A DNA stretch of 64,000 nt from Agapetus fuscipes (Eukaryota > Arthropoda > Insecta > Trichoptera > Glossosomatidae). The stretch is taken from contig OX637341.1 of assembly GCA_951799405.1 (NCBI GenBank), positions 18,405,659-18,469,658 on the forward strand. The letters run 5' to 3'. Below the pieces are notes generated by a model. The model was not told the DNA's origin. It made no database searches and saw only the letters and a program-made list of their open reading frames with translations. Positions 1-10,500 of the stretch are shown piece by piece (the first letter of the stretch is position 1; every line of letters begins with the position of its first letter). The position numbers and the translations under genes were made by a program.

Positions 1-470
1 TGGACGGTGAATGAAAAAAAAGTAAATAAGGTATGCACCGTAGAAATGGCTCATTTGAGAAGTATGACAAGAAAAACACTAAAAGTTAGAGTGAGAACCG
101 AATGGGCTCTGAATGAATGCGGAGTAAAAGAAAGCGTGAAAGGGAAAGATCGAAGAAGTGTGATGCGATGGTTTGGACATATTGAAAGGATGAATGAAGA
201 CCAACTGACAAAAAAATGTTCATAGGGAATGTAATAGGTAAGCGTGGAAGGGCAAGACCTAGAAGAATGGATTGATCAGATAAGTGAGATTGCGAATGAA
301 TGAAATTTACAGAGTGGAAGCAAGAGAAGAGCGTGCACGAAAAGAGTGATGAAACTACATACATGAGATGAAATAAGTATGCATGGACAGAGTCAAGTGG
401 AGGCACCTTGTGTGAAGGTACCGGCCAACCCTAGAGGAATGGCGGCAGGATACAAGACAAGACAAGTTAT
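1..470 (+). mobile_element. LINE-W: 3' end of a non-LTR retrotransposon ORF2 (degenerate)
   Basis: The + strand reads a C-terminal non-LTR polymerase segment: GMRSMTRKTLK-like stretch, then RNEWALNECG-like residues and the hallmark RRSVMRWFGHIERMNEDQL around 140-210. The open frame stops at 225, and the KRGRARPRR-like continuation is in other frames, so it is frameshifted. The 5' part lies outside the window. The same family recurs at 13.4, 13.9, 28.3, 35.6, 49.2, 55.9 and 57.4 kb. It is a dead 5'-truncated copy; the clade cannot be fixed from this fragment. Confidence 0.75.
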
Positions 471-919
471 GATTAAACATCGGTTTATTTTAATTAAATT
501 TCGATTAAAAAAAATTCATAAGATTTTATTTTAATTCTGATTTTATTTTACTATATAATCACCAAACCCCATAACACAAAATGAAATATTCAATGTGAAT
601 ATATATTTGCAACTTGGATTATAGACCAGCTTGTAAAATATCTCGAAAAATATAAAAAGACGAAATTTCACCAAAAACTTTCCTAATAACTGTAAATTTT
701 TCATGTCCTCTATTATCGTAAATTTATACCAATCAGCTAATTGTCTCAAGAAAAAAGCAGTATTTTTTATTTCCCGATTCAAGGCAAAAAACATAATTTT
801 TCGACGAAGAATATGGCTCAGGAAAGTTCTTTTTAATTTATATATTTTGTATTGTTTGTGTATTAACACTGTGAAAATTCATACTGTTATAGTTTAAAAT
901 TTTTTGAGGAATTCAAAAA
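471..919. other. AT-rich sequence without recognisable feature
   Basis: This interval is very AT-rich. It holds only short overlapping ORFs on opposite strands (543-869 and 703-897) that have low-complexity composition and no motif. I see no gene here. Confidence 0.5.
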
Positions 920-1079
920 CACTGTTTATTTTCACATGAATATATTTAAAAAGATTACAATCTTTAGAGTAAGTTACTAACGTTCATACCTGATGATGAC
1001 CTCCTAGGTCGAAAACGTTAGTAACTTACTCTAAAGATTGTAATCTTTTTAAATATATTCATGTGAAAATAAACAGTTT
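920..1079. repeat. Near-perfect foldback with hammerhead-like loop
   Basis: Arms 920-983 and about 1014-1079 are reverse complements (ACTGTTTATTTTCACATG at the outer end, AGTAAGTTACTAACGTT at the inner end). The loop is about 30 bp and contains CTGATGA (990-996) and GAAA (1011-1014), separated by a GACCT/AGGTC stem. The layout resembles paired terminal repeats of Penelope-like elements, which are known to carry hammerhead motifs. That assignment is inference. Confidence 0.6.
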
Positions 1080-1254
1080 TTTATATTTTTTTATTTACTT
1101 TTACTCTTGAGATGGCATTAATAAAAAATATCACCATTTTTCAACTTAAATATGCTTAGATAAAAAATATGAACAACGATTTTAGAGGAAGTTGAACTTA
1201 ATTTATATTTATGTTGAATTAATTTAATCATTTCAGAAAAAAAAAACTGAACAA

Positions 1255-1380
1255 TTACTTCAAAGTTACTCTGAAGATGGCCAAGAGGCTGAAACCGGTC
1301 GCTCATTATTTGTTTGTTTTTAACAAATAATTTTATTTGTTTAAAAACACACAAATTTCATTTTACTTATTTAATTAAAA
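1255..1380 (+). repeat. Repeat with hammerhead-like core
   Basis: CTGAAGA (1271-1277), a GGCC-AAGA-GGCT stem-loop, then GAAAC (1291-1295). It is followed by an AT-rich inverted repeat (TTATTTGTTTG / AACAAATAATTTTATTTG). It has the same architecture as the core at 990-1014, in unrelated flanking sequence. Confidence 0.4.
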
Positions 1381-1506
1381 TAAGTAGAATTAAACAATGT
1401 TTATTTTAATTTAAAAAAATATTTAAAGGGAGTTCTACAAAGTTTCCGCAAGAACATTTCAGATATGGACTTAAATAAAAGATAAAATGAATTAGGAAAA
1501 ATTATT

Positions 1507-2617
1507 TGTAGGCGCTGTTTTTGTGTGAGTCACACCTCAAGAGTCCTCTGCAAGCTTTGTCGTCGCTGTAGAAGGCGCCAATTCTCAACCAAACTCAGTT
1601 GCTGTACCTAAAGGTGAAATTCCACCAGTGTGCCGCACTGTGCTGCACAGTGCGGCACAGCGTGCAAAACAAATGTTTGTTCCGGTCGACTCACGCAAGC
1701 GAACAGCAACAAATTGTGCGTGAACATTCTAGCAAAGTTCGCGCACAGCTGCGAAGTTGTGTACGCGCACTGCTCCAGCGGTGGACTTGTCTCGACGTGC
1801 CGCACTCGTGTTCGCGAACTCACTTTTTGCTTCCGCTTCTCGATCGAAAACATTGATTTGTGCGCGCACAATGGATTGAAGTCATGATAAAACTATCGAT
1901 TTTTTAAGCAATGGAAATGAATCCTGGTATTTATTTTCTTTGTAAAAGTGTGACATTAATGAAAATAATCACGCATGTTTATTGATTTTAATTATATATT
2001 ACATAAATTATAAGTTTACAAAAATATAGAAGGTTTTTTTAGATATCTCGAAAACTGTTCAAACACATCAACGAAATTAATTAATGTACGTTTTGTAGAC
2101 ATTGTATCATTCTATAATTAAAAGGATAAAATATATTGCCATAATATTAAGCAGCAAATAAAACGAAAAATATGTGAAAAAGCGTGTTTATTTTTCAAAT
2201 TTTACTTTTACTTCGACCATAATTATTAGAGACATAACCTGAAAAACATCTGTCAATTTTTGGTACGAGCCCGCCGTGTGCGTTGTGTGAGCTGCGAACA
2301 AAATGTGCTGCACTGTGCGCGAACCCAAGTTCCGCACAGCTTTGTTGGTGGACACAGACGCTTCCATTCAAATGGCGCAGTGCGCGCACTCTCCAAGTTC
2401 TGTACAAATTGTGCGTAACAAATTGTGCTGCACACGATTTTGGTGGAACCCTACCTTTAGACTTGACCTTTAGTGACCGGTTTAAGGAATATGAATTTTT
2501 CACCCAACGAAGAGCGTATTTGAAAATATAAATTGGGCATTTTTGTGCTCCGCCGGGATTCGAACCCATAACATTCCATTTACGAGTCAAAAGTGTTAAC
2601 CACTAGATGGCGGACCG
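1507..2617 (-). mobile_element. SINE-B copy split by a TIR element
   Basis: The 3' part (1507-1607; TGTTTTTGTGTG...CAGTTGCTGTA) and the 5' part with the tRNA-like head (2461-2617, ending GGCGGACCGG) belong to one minus-strand SINE-B. They are separated by the insertion at 1608-2460. Confidence 0.8.
1608..2460. mobile_element. Non-autonomous DNA element with TIRs, nested in SINE-B
   Basis: Its ends are inverted: CTAAAGGTgaaaTTCCACCA on the left and CTAAAGGTagggTTCCACCA as the reverse complement of the right end. The 853-bp body has two GC-rich blocks (1620-1880 and 2270-2450) rich in GTGC/GCAC motifs, with an AT-rich middle. The blocks carry shadow ORFs on both strands and no transposase motif. 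Target duplication is unclear (possibly the dinucleotide AC). Superfamily unknown. Confidence 0.6.
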
Positions 2618-2639
2618 GACTTATTCAACGATATCGAAT

Positions 2640-2945
2640 TGCTTGTATGTAGACAACCATTAAACATTTTTTTTGCCTAGAAGGTAATTAGTGTAAGGTT
2701 TGTCTTGTTTAGAATAATGAATACGTACTGGGGAGACCTCCTCGTCTTGTCGCAAGTCATCCTGGTTGACGAGAACATCAGCTAATCGAGGTTGAAGGAC
2801 TATCATTAAAGGAAAGGGAGGTCCATACAGGAAGATACTCGTAGATAGACGAACAAAGCGTGGACACAAATAATACGTCACAAGGGTCTACAATATATTG
2901 TTTGCAATTTTGAAAGTAAGGTTTTTCCAAATGAATCAGAAACAG
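2640..2945. other. Unique sequence with short ORFs, unassigned
   Basis: This is moderately GC-rich compared with its flanks. The minus strand has two overlapping frames (73 and 70 codons) with no recognisable motif. A TAG acceptor-like site precedes 2889 on the minus strand. It could be an unrecognised exon, but nothing links it in phase to the UNC93-like gene. Confidence 0.25.
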
Positions 2946-2947
2946 TT

Positions 2948-3199
2948 TGCTCCCCCAGTTATTGTTTGCCGTATAGACCAATTCCGTCAAATATGACTTT
3001 TTAATGCAGTTGTCTTAAGAATCAAATTCTACACAATCTGAGCTAAGAAAAAACGTAAAACTGGATAATGTGAGAGTTTTAAATATTTTTTTAATCAATT
3101 TCCTGTTTTCACAAGACACATTGGTCCAGTACACATGCAAACATTGCTCATGTGAAATTAGCTTAATGGTGTATACGGCAAACAAGAACTAAGGCAGCG
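2948..3199 (+). mobile_element. MITE-1 copy, TSD AGTT
   Basis: It runs from TGCTCCCCCAGTTATTG to CAAGAACTAAGGCAGCG, 252 bp, with imperfect TIRs of about 28 bp. AGTT at 2944-2947 is repeated at 3200-3203. There is no ORF. Confidence 0.85.
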
Positions 3200-3207
3200 A
3201 GTTATTC

Positions 3208-3295
3208 ATGCCACTGGCTAGTATTGAGTCCATTGTATCACCAGTGCTAGTAGCACAATAGAGTGATACAATGGCTAATCACGTGCTGTGGCATA
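3208..3295. repeat. Imperfect palindrome / hairpin
   Basis: Outer arms TGCCAC / GTGGCA and inner arms CCATTGTATCAC / TGATACAATGG flank a loop of about 22 nt, giving a hairpin of roughly 85 nt. It abuts a MITE-1 copy. It may be a short MITE or a pre-miRNA-like hairpin; no other copy is seen in the window. Confidence 0.45.
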
Positions 3296-3415
3296 CAATA
3301 CCCATTCTACGATCAGCAAATAAATATGAAAAATAAGTTTTTTTTTATGTTACCATCCATTTGAAGTAATAAAAACCTTATCATTGTTAGAACGTATAAT
3401 TTATTATTCCTTGAC

Positions 3416-3657
3416 TTATTGGTTCCTTGACTTACAGGTTGATATGCGGCTGACCACCTATGCTGTAGAAAATGGTTAATTTTGCCAATGTCACCCCTGC
3501 TCCAGGGAAGGTCAGCAAGAGTAGTAGGTTTTTATATTGTAGGTCCACATGCGCCATGTTTAATCGCAAACTCATATGTGTTTGCGTGTGAAAATGTATG
3601 AAATGGGAGTCCCCAATGTTACATATCATTTCACTGTAGATTAGATTAGATTAGATT
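3416..3657 (+). mobile_element. R3 repeat
   Basis: It starts with a duplicated TTCCTTGACTTA, continues through the GGCTGACCACC and GGTTAATTTTGCCAATG blocks, and ends ATTAGATTAGATTAGATTC. Full-length, about 245 bp. Confidence 0.8.
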
Positions 3658-3789
3658 CGCTTGGATTTCACCCGTGTTTATTTGTCGCGGTGAAAATATT
3701 TTCAATTGTTTCCCCTTAAAACCTTCTGACTTTCTTTTTAAGAAAGGATTCAATGAGATCCCCATATGAAATGATAAAGACAATTTTTG

Positions 3790-4075
3790 CCACACTTTGA
3801 ATCCCACTGTGGATATCAAAAATCATTTCCCGCTTTGGTGTTTATTTCAAATTTAAAAAATCCAAAAATAAAATACCAGAAAGCTTTACTCAGCTTTCAC
3901 AAGAAAGTACCAATCCCGTCGAGAGCTGAAAACTCATCCCGCAATCCTAAAACTGAAGTGGTTGGCGTAAGTTTAGTTGTATAAATAAATAGGTTTCGCT
4001 AGCCACATGTGAGACCTTCAGGGGGAACGAGGCTAGAAGTTAACTAAATGCGTAGCTTAGTTGCATTAGTTGCCT
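3790..4075 (+). mobile_element. SINE-A, head-truncated and diverged
   Basis: It begins at the B-box-like region and runs through AAGTGGTTGGCGTAAG and AAATAAATAGG to GCGTAGCTTAGTTGCATTAG. The A-box half is missing. Confidence 0.7.
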
Positions 4076-4266
4076 TAAACAAATCTATCTCTTTCTATTA
4101 GCTTTGCGTCCTAATACATTAATAAGAGTAGAGGGAAGACAAAGTATCGAATTGCTAATGACCCTTAGTTGTATAGACCAACCAGCTACATACAACGTCA
4201 TCCACTATTTGTAGCCTGAGTAGTATTTCGTGTGACGGAAAGTAATAAGAGCCATCTTCAATATAT

Positions 4267-4525
4267 CCCTCCCCCAGTTCTTGTTTGCCTTATACGCCAA
4301 TCTTGTCAAATATGACGTTTTAATGCAGTTGTCTTAATAATCAAATTCTACACAATCTGAGCTAAGAAAAACCGTAAATTTCGATAATATGAGAGTTCAT
4401 TTAAATATTTTTTAAATAAATTTCTTCTTTTCATAAGACACACTGGTCCAGTACACATGCAAACATTGCTCATGTAAAATTTTCTCAATGGCGTACCTAT
4501 ACGGCAAACAAGAACTAAGGCAGCG
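4267..4525 (+). mobile_element. MITE-1 copy, TSD ATAT
   Basis: It runs from CCCTCCCCCAGTTCTTG to AAGAACTAAGGCAGCG, 259 bp. ATAT occurs at 4263-4266 and 4526-4529. Confidence 0.85.
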
Positions 4526-4716
4526 ATATGCCATAAATAAAGAAATAACAAAACTGCACGTATAGAGAAACTTCTTATTATCACGTTGTTCCGAAAAAGG
4601 TGGGTCTTACCGGAGAGCTTTACATTCACAGAAAAGTACAAATAAAAATTTATTTTTCCATCGAATTACGACTAACGGTCTCACCAATACGAAAAGTAAA
4701 TTTAGAGATCAGTACC

Positions 4717-4949
4717 CTTAGTACGAGTTGCAAAACTTGAGTAATGTAAAGTTTACGGCAATTATTAAAGAGTGATTTCCCCCAAAATTTGCTGTTTTTG
4801 TTAGTTTGAACTTGATTTTCTTCATCACTGTTACTCTTTTGCTAAGACTATAAAGTGTAAGAAACAAAAACGGCAGATTTTGAGAGAAATCACGCTTTAA
4901 TATTTTCCGTAAACTTTACTTTTCTCAAGTTTTGCAACTCATACTAAGG
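4717..4949. mobile_element. MITE with TIRs of about 85 bp, probable TA target
   Basis: The left arm (CTTAGTACGAGTTGCAAAAC ... CAAAATTTGCTGTTTTTG) is mirrored by the right arm (CAAAAACGGCAGATTTTG ... GTTTTGCAACTCATACTAAG), with about 60 bp between them. TA on both sides suggests a Tc1/mariner-type mobiliser. No coding capacity. Confidence 0.6.
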
Positions 4950-5680
4950 ATACAGTTGAACAGCGTGTCAAGTTATCAATATTTTCTGACCTTCAATTCG
5001 AATACATATTAGATTTTTTAAAGTTTGTGTACTTCCACAGTGAAAATTCGTTATTATGACGAGTTTTATTTTTTCAATATTTTTTGAACACTTAAATGAA
5101 AAACTTTGTTTTATTCCACTGTGAGTATTTACTTTTTGAAAAAACGTTTTCGGAGATCATTCTCCATCCACAGTTTCTTATATACTAAACTTAAAACTAG
5201 TAACAAGACATGCAAGGAAAAAAGATGGACATCCTAGAAATACTAGAAATAGATTCATATTTTAAAATTAATAAAATTAATCGAATGAACGTCCAGATCC
5301 CGCACCTATCTTCCCCCCTCCTTTAAATTTTAGCTCCGCCCCCTCCCCCATCTTAATTGCATATCTTGTAATTAGTTTTAAATTTAGAAACAAACTATTT
5401 CATTTCAAAAATTATTTATTTATATTTTTTTAATCAAATATTTCAAACAGAGTTTTGCTTTCAAAAATATAGAGCATTTATTTTCCCGCAAGTATTTTTG
5501 ACTTATATAAGTCAAGGTTCCTTATGTTAATAATTTCTATTTTTAACATCGCGTCAATATTTTGATCACTTTGTATAGTATACCTTCATTTATTTTACGT
5601 GTCAGAATGATTTGTCCCAAAACTATAATAAAAGCAGTATTACAACTAACGTACGTTGAATATAAATGTTGCAGTGAAAA
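4950..5680. other. AT-rich interval with one hammerhead-like core
   Basis: No gene seen. On the minus strand, 5173-5145 reads CTGTGGAT, GGAG-AATGAT-CTCC, GAAAACG. This is the same layout as the cores near 1 kb, but with two core substitutions. Confidence 0.35.
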
Positions 5681-6010
5681 ACCGCACCCCCGCTTTGGTC
5701 ATTCTGGTTCACCACTGGACGATCCTTTTCGGCCACTTGTCATGGTCCTGCCTGGCGATGTGACCAGCCCAGCTTAAGCAGGACACTCGCTGTATGACAT
5801 CAGTGACACCAGTGCGTCTACGGATCTCCTGGTGTGGACCCCTGTCTCTGAGGCTGATTCCCAGCATCCTCTCTACAATTGCTCTTTGGCACGTCCTTAG
5901 TTAGTTGGCGCATTTTTCTTTCCATGTCATACGTGGATACAGGAAGCACGCATGACTCAAAGACCCTGCGTTTCAGGTTTATAGTCATTTTCGTGTCGTT
6001 GAAGATGTAA
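5680..6010 (-). mobile_element. LINE-S fragment: non-LTR polymerase C-terminus (degenerate)
   Basis: Minus-strand frames read ...TKMTINLKRRVFESCVLPV..., then RAIVERMLGISLRDRGPHQE, RRRTGVTDVI and SWAGHIARQDHDKWPKRIV. This is the SLRDR / WAGHIAR signature of a LINE C-terminus also found at 23.7 kb. Frameshifts separate the pieces. No 5' part is present. Confidence 0.7.
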
Positions 6011-6581
6011 AATCAAACGCATACTCAAATTTCATACATTTATGTCTCTACAGAATATACCATTAAACGCTAAAAAAAATCTCTTTAGTAACAAAAAAAA
6101 TACAAAGCTATAGGGTTATGTTTTACTTAAATATAGTCATCTAGTATTCCATTTGGAGCGGCGCCTCGCTACAGTTTTCACAGTGATTTGCTGGCACAGC
6201 CTCCCATAATGGTGATCATGTGTTGCACTTGCAGCGATGTGAATAATGCACCCGGGAGGGAAATGAAACTGCACTGAAATGCAGTGGAACTATAAATTTA
6301 TAGGAATTTTCCTCGTGTGGAAGAGTATTACGAGTAAAGGGATGGATTACTTGAAAATATAAAACATCCATTATTTTCAAGGAAATGTGTAAGGGTTTGT
6401 GTATTAATTTTTATTAAATAAATAATGTAAAAATTAAATAAACATATTCACGAGGTCATTTGTTTCCTCAAGCGCTTTATTAGTTTTTAATATAAAATGT
6501 TTACTCCTTCCCTCACCCAATCATAGCTTTGCATTTAAAACTTCCTTGGGAATTGAACTTTTGGAATTTTTAGATTTACTA
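6011..6581. other. AT-rich intron/intergenic sequence
   Basis: I see no gene and no convincing repeat, apart from a GC-richer stretch at 6160-6260 of unknown origin. Confidence 0.4.
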
Positions 6582-6918
6582 GTCCGGTCGATAGCTCAGG
6601 TGGTAGAGTGCTTGCATTCCATGCCGAAAGCTCGGGTTCGAATCCCACCGAGGGTGTCAGAAATGATTTCCCGTTTCGGTGTTTATTTCAAACCCCAAAA
6701 TAAAATACCGGCAAGGCTTACTCAGCCTTCACAAGAAATGAGTACCAGCACTCTCGGGAGCTGGCAAAACCTCCACTCTAACTGAAGTGGTTGGCGTAAG
6801 GACGGCCCCCTTACCTGTAAAAATAAATAGGTTCAACTCGCCACATGCGACCCCTTTGGGGATAACGCGGCAAGAAGTTACACTATATGTGTAGCTTAGT
6901 TGCGTTGCGTTGCGTTAC
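6582..6918 (+). mobile_element. SINE-A, full-length
   Basis: It has the tRNA-like head GTCCGGTCGATAGCTCAGG (A box) and GGGTTCGAATCCC (B box). The body has TTTCGGTGTTTATTTCAAAC, TGGTTGGCGTAAGG and the 3' end GTAGCTTAGTTGCG, closing in a short (TTGCG)n run. This is one of the best copies in the window. It is transcribed by Pol III if intact (family knowledge). Confidence 0.9.
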
Positions 6919-7435
6919 TAGTTGTTCTCTCGATGATGGTGTGATAACACCGATAACGCTCGAGTAAATAAATCACCTCGTTAAAAAAACTTTGTTTTTT
7001 TTTTTACATTTTTATTATTATTTTGTTTATTTTACAGAGGCCACAAATAAGATATTAAAATTAAGGAGTCCTATGCAAAATACCTACTCTGAATGTTTTT
7101 ACAATTTTGTGGTCTATTTCTAGCACATGAGAAGGTGTGTCGAGATTCTCATTTCTGATGAAAGCTGAGTACGCTTAGGACTTAGTTTCTCTACGAATTT
7201 TTGTATGGCAAAACATCTGTACTTATAGTTGAAGTTAATCAGCGCCAGTTTCTCAAGCAATTTTCAGTTGCAGGATGTATGTATTTTGTTAACGGTCTTT
7301 GATAGTGATATAAAAATCAAACCCTCCACCTTTATACAACTAATCTGAAGCGTTTTTGACTAGACAAGTTAGAATGGGGTTGACTTATATTGCTTTAGTT
7401 TTGTTATGTTTCTTTTTATGTATTTTAGGACTTAC
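6919..7435. other. Sequence downstream of exon 4, no feature seen
   Basis: AT-rich, with a poly-T stretch near 6990-7005. It is probably intron 4 of the UNC93-like gene, if that gene continues leftwards. Confidence 0.4.
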
Positions 7436-7559
7436 CGAGGGATGAAATGAGGTTGCCCCACACTTGAGCAAACTGGAATATCATGAAGAATATTCCGAAG
7501 AATCGGACGACCAAGACTTCTGAAGGTATTCCAGAGACCTTTTCGTATGCTTCAGCCAC
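7436..7559 (-). CDS. UNC93-like: UNC93-like exon 4
   Basis: It is flanked by acceptor TCTCCAG and donor G|GTAAG. It encodes VAEAYEKVSGIPSEVLVVRF followed by the strongly hydrophobic FFGIFFMIFQFAQVWGN and LISSL. It starts in phase 0 and ends one base into the next codon. No stop codon, so the gene continues. Confidence 0.88.
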
Positions 7560-10500
7560 CTGGAGATTCAAACAAATAATGTGAAAAGTTAATCAGTAAA
7601 ACCATCTCCATTGTCTTATGCCTGACGATCCAAATAATGTTATTGTCTAATTAAACAATCATTGACAACGCTGTCTATGTGTTCATCTTTTTCTAATCAC
7701 GTATTCCTATTGCATGAAATTCCATCCAACCATTTACATGAATTTATCGTTTTCAAGCTTTACAGTGACTTCTTTCTTTTATTGAAATATATAGATACAC
7801 AAGAGATCCTTTTTGCATCTTCCAGAAGCGCTATTCTACAAAATTTTTAACACTGGATATCCATCCAAGCCGGAGATTGGTAGCTCAAGCGAAAAAACTC
7901 TATAGATAAAAAATCACAGTACACCTTATTTTTGGACACGAATCGCCAGCTGGTCATAAGGAATTAAGCAGAATAGCACTTCAAATCATTTGATCTCTGT
8001 TCAAGATTACACTAGACAGCTGTTCCACTACCATTATGGATCATACCAGAAGGTTTTACACACACTATTGTACCTGTTCAGGCGTTCGTAGGTACTTTAA
8101 AGTTCGTAGTTCGTAAAACTACCACCATCACTCTAGTGCCAGATTATTCTTTACACTTTGTATGCATGTACAGCCGCACGTAGGTACTCCAAGTTTGCAA
8201 CAATATGTTTGTACTTACCACGGATAGATAGGTGCACTTGGCGCAACAGAGAGGTCCTCCTCCTTTGCCCATACATATCCCGGCTGGGATCATGGTGTAG
8301 CAGCGAGGGTAGAACTGTTTTTTTTTTCACAGATGGTTTGTGTTCACTTATGCTGTTGGCCTTCACAGATATAAGGTCGCAAGAGAACTCTACCCCTCCT
8401 GCAAGCTGTTTGCGCGTTATATACCCCAGCAATAGAAGCTTCTAAAGGGGAATTTTTCCAGAAGCTTCTCGAAGCACATGACAATGTCGTGACTTCTTTA
8501 TTAAAAATTAATTAAATTAGGCTGATTTATTTGGTGAGCGCTGTTTTTGTGTTTATCACACCTCAAGAGCCCTCTGCGAGCTTGGTCGTCGCTGCAGAAA
8601 GCGCCAATTCTCAAGCAAGACCCAGTTGTTGTAAGGCTGGATGGACCTTTTGATGACCGGTCTTTGGTAAAGGTTTATGAATTTTTCAACCCAGCGAAGA
8701 GCACGTTTGAAAATATAAATGGTATATTTTTTGTACCCCACCGGGATTCGAACCCACAACCTTCCAAATACGAGTCCGAAGTGTTACCACTTGAACTACG
8801 GACCGGCCTTAATGTGCTCAACAATCATTAATCCTACCCCCCAATATAATAAATAATTCCTATCAGCTATAACTAATACCTATACCTATCTAAATTTTTT
8901 TATTGAATTTCCATAACAATCTGTTTGTCCTTACCACGGAGAGATAGGTGCACTTGGCGCACCAGAGAGGTCCTCCTCCTATGCCCACACATATCCCAGC
9001 CGGTATCATGGTGTAGAAGCGAGGGTAGAACTGCGCGGCAATGTACGGCATGTAGAAGATGAAGGACAACGCAGCGGTCCACTTGCAGCCTATCCATCTA
9101 AACAACATAGAGAAGAAGGAGGTAATTTAATTGTAAATTAAAGCTTTCCGGTAGTTGACATAATTATAGCTTTTTCCGGGCTGTGTAGCCGTGGTCTGGT
9201 TGGTTGTATTCCATACAGTTTCGCCCCATAGGTTTCGATGGGCATTATCAACGGTTAGCCAGGCGCTTGGATCTTCAGGGACTTCAGATATCCAGAAAAA
9301 TACCGGTCCGTAGTCTAGTAGTTAATACTTCGGAATCGTAAATGGATGGTTGTGGGCTTGAAACCCGGCAGTGCAAAAAATATTCCATTTATATTTTCAA
9401 ATAAGCTCTACGCTGGGTGAAAAATTCATAAACCTTTAGTAAAGAACTGTCATCATAAAGGTCTATCTAGCCTTACAGCAGCTGGGTCTTGCTTGAGAAT
9501 TGACTCTTTCTACACCGACGACCAAGCTTGCAGAGGGCTTTAGAGGTGTTATTTACACAAAACAACGCTCACCAGATAAATCAACCTAATTTATTTATTT
9601 TTTATCATCATCAGTACATTTTTTTGTATAATTTCTTTTTAAGATTTTGTTGTTTTTATATACTTAAATGTAATTTATTATTTGTATTCCTTGACTTATA
9701 GGTTGGTATGAGGCTGGCTACCCATACTGTAAAAAATGGTTCACTTTGCCAATGTCACCCCCGTGTCAGGGAAGGTCAGCAAAAGTTGTGGGTGTATGTT
9801 CATTTGAGGTTTGGATTTTATTTGTTCGTACACATTCAGCATTTGTAAGTACGAACTACACGTGTTTGATTGTGGGCATGCATTTGATATGAGCTTTAAA
9901 TGTTAATATATCTCTGCAACTTAGATTAAAGATTATTATATAGATCCCAGCAATTAAAACGTTCGAGGGAAAAATTCAAGTAAAACTCCTACAAAAACAT
10001 AAATTACAACCTTGAAAATGCTTCCTACATTTTTTAATAGTGGGAGCACGTATTAAATTTGTTTTACAGTATTTTTGGCCTTTATTTATGTCCAATAAGT
10101 ACCTATATATCTTTAATATAAAACTTTGCAAATCAACCTAGAGCTGTACAAAAAAAAAACATATATGAAAACTAAAACAGCGCATCCTGTGAGCGTTTCA
10201 TTTTCCAATCAGTTTTAGAAATAAGCTTTGATTGAGTTACAAATTGAAGTTTTATACTTGTTATACTGAAAATAGCGATCGTTCATTTCCAATTTATACG
10301 CCGCGTCGAACAGAGTTCCCATTATTTTATTTATTTGCTTTCTACCGTACCTTCCCCTTAGTACAAAACATTACGTTTCAACTTCAACCAAAAAATATGT
10401 GTAAACTAAAATACTCACAGGAAGCAGTGTCTTAATTTCCGTACATTTTTCGGTAAAACAATTATGTTGAGTATAAACGTAGATTATTTTACCCAAGGTA

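Noticed and set aside
2660..2881. 73-codon minus ORF as a possible UNC93-like exon
   Set aside because: Composition is not membrane-like, and neither end fits the open phase-1 junction after exon 4 with family-like sequence.
6582..6660. tRNA gene at the SINE heads (also 17125, 31510, 62841)
   Set aside because: A and B boxes are present, but there is no acceptor-stem pairing and the sequence continues as a ~330-bp dispersed repeat.
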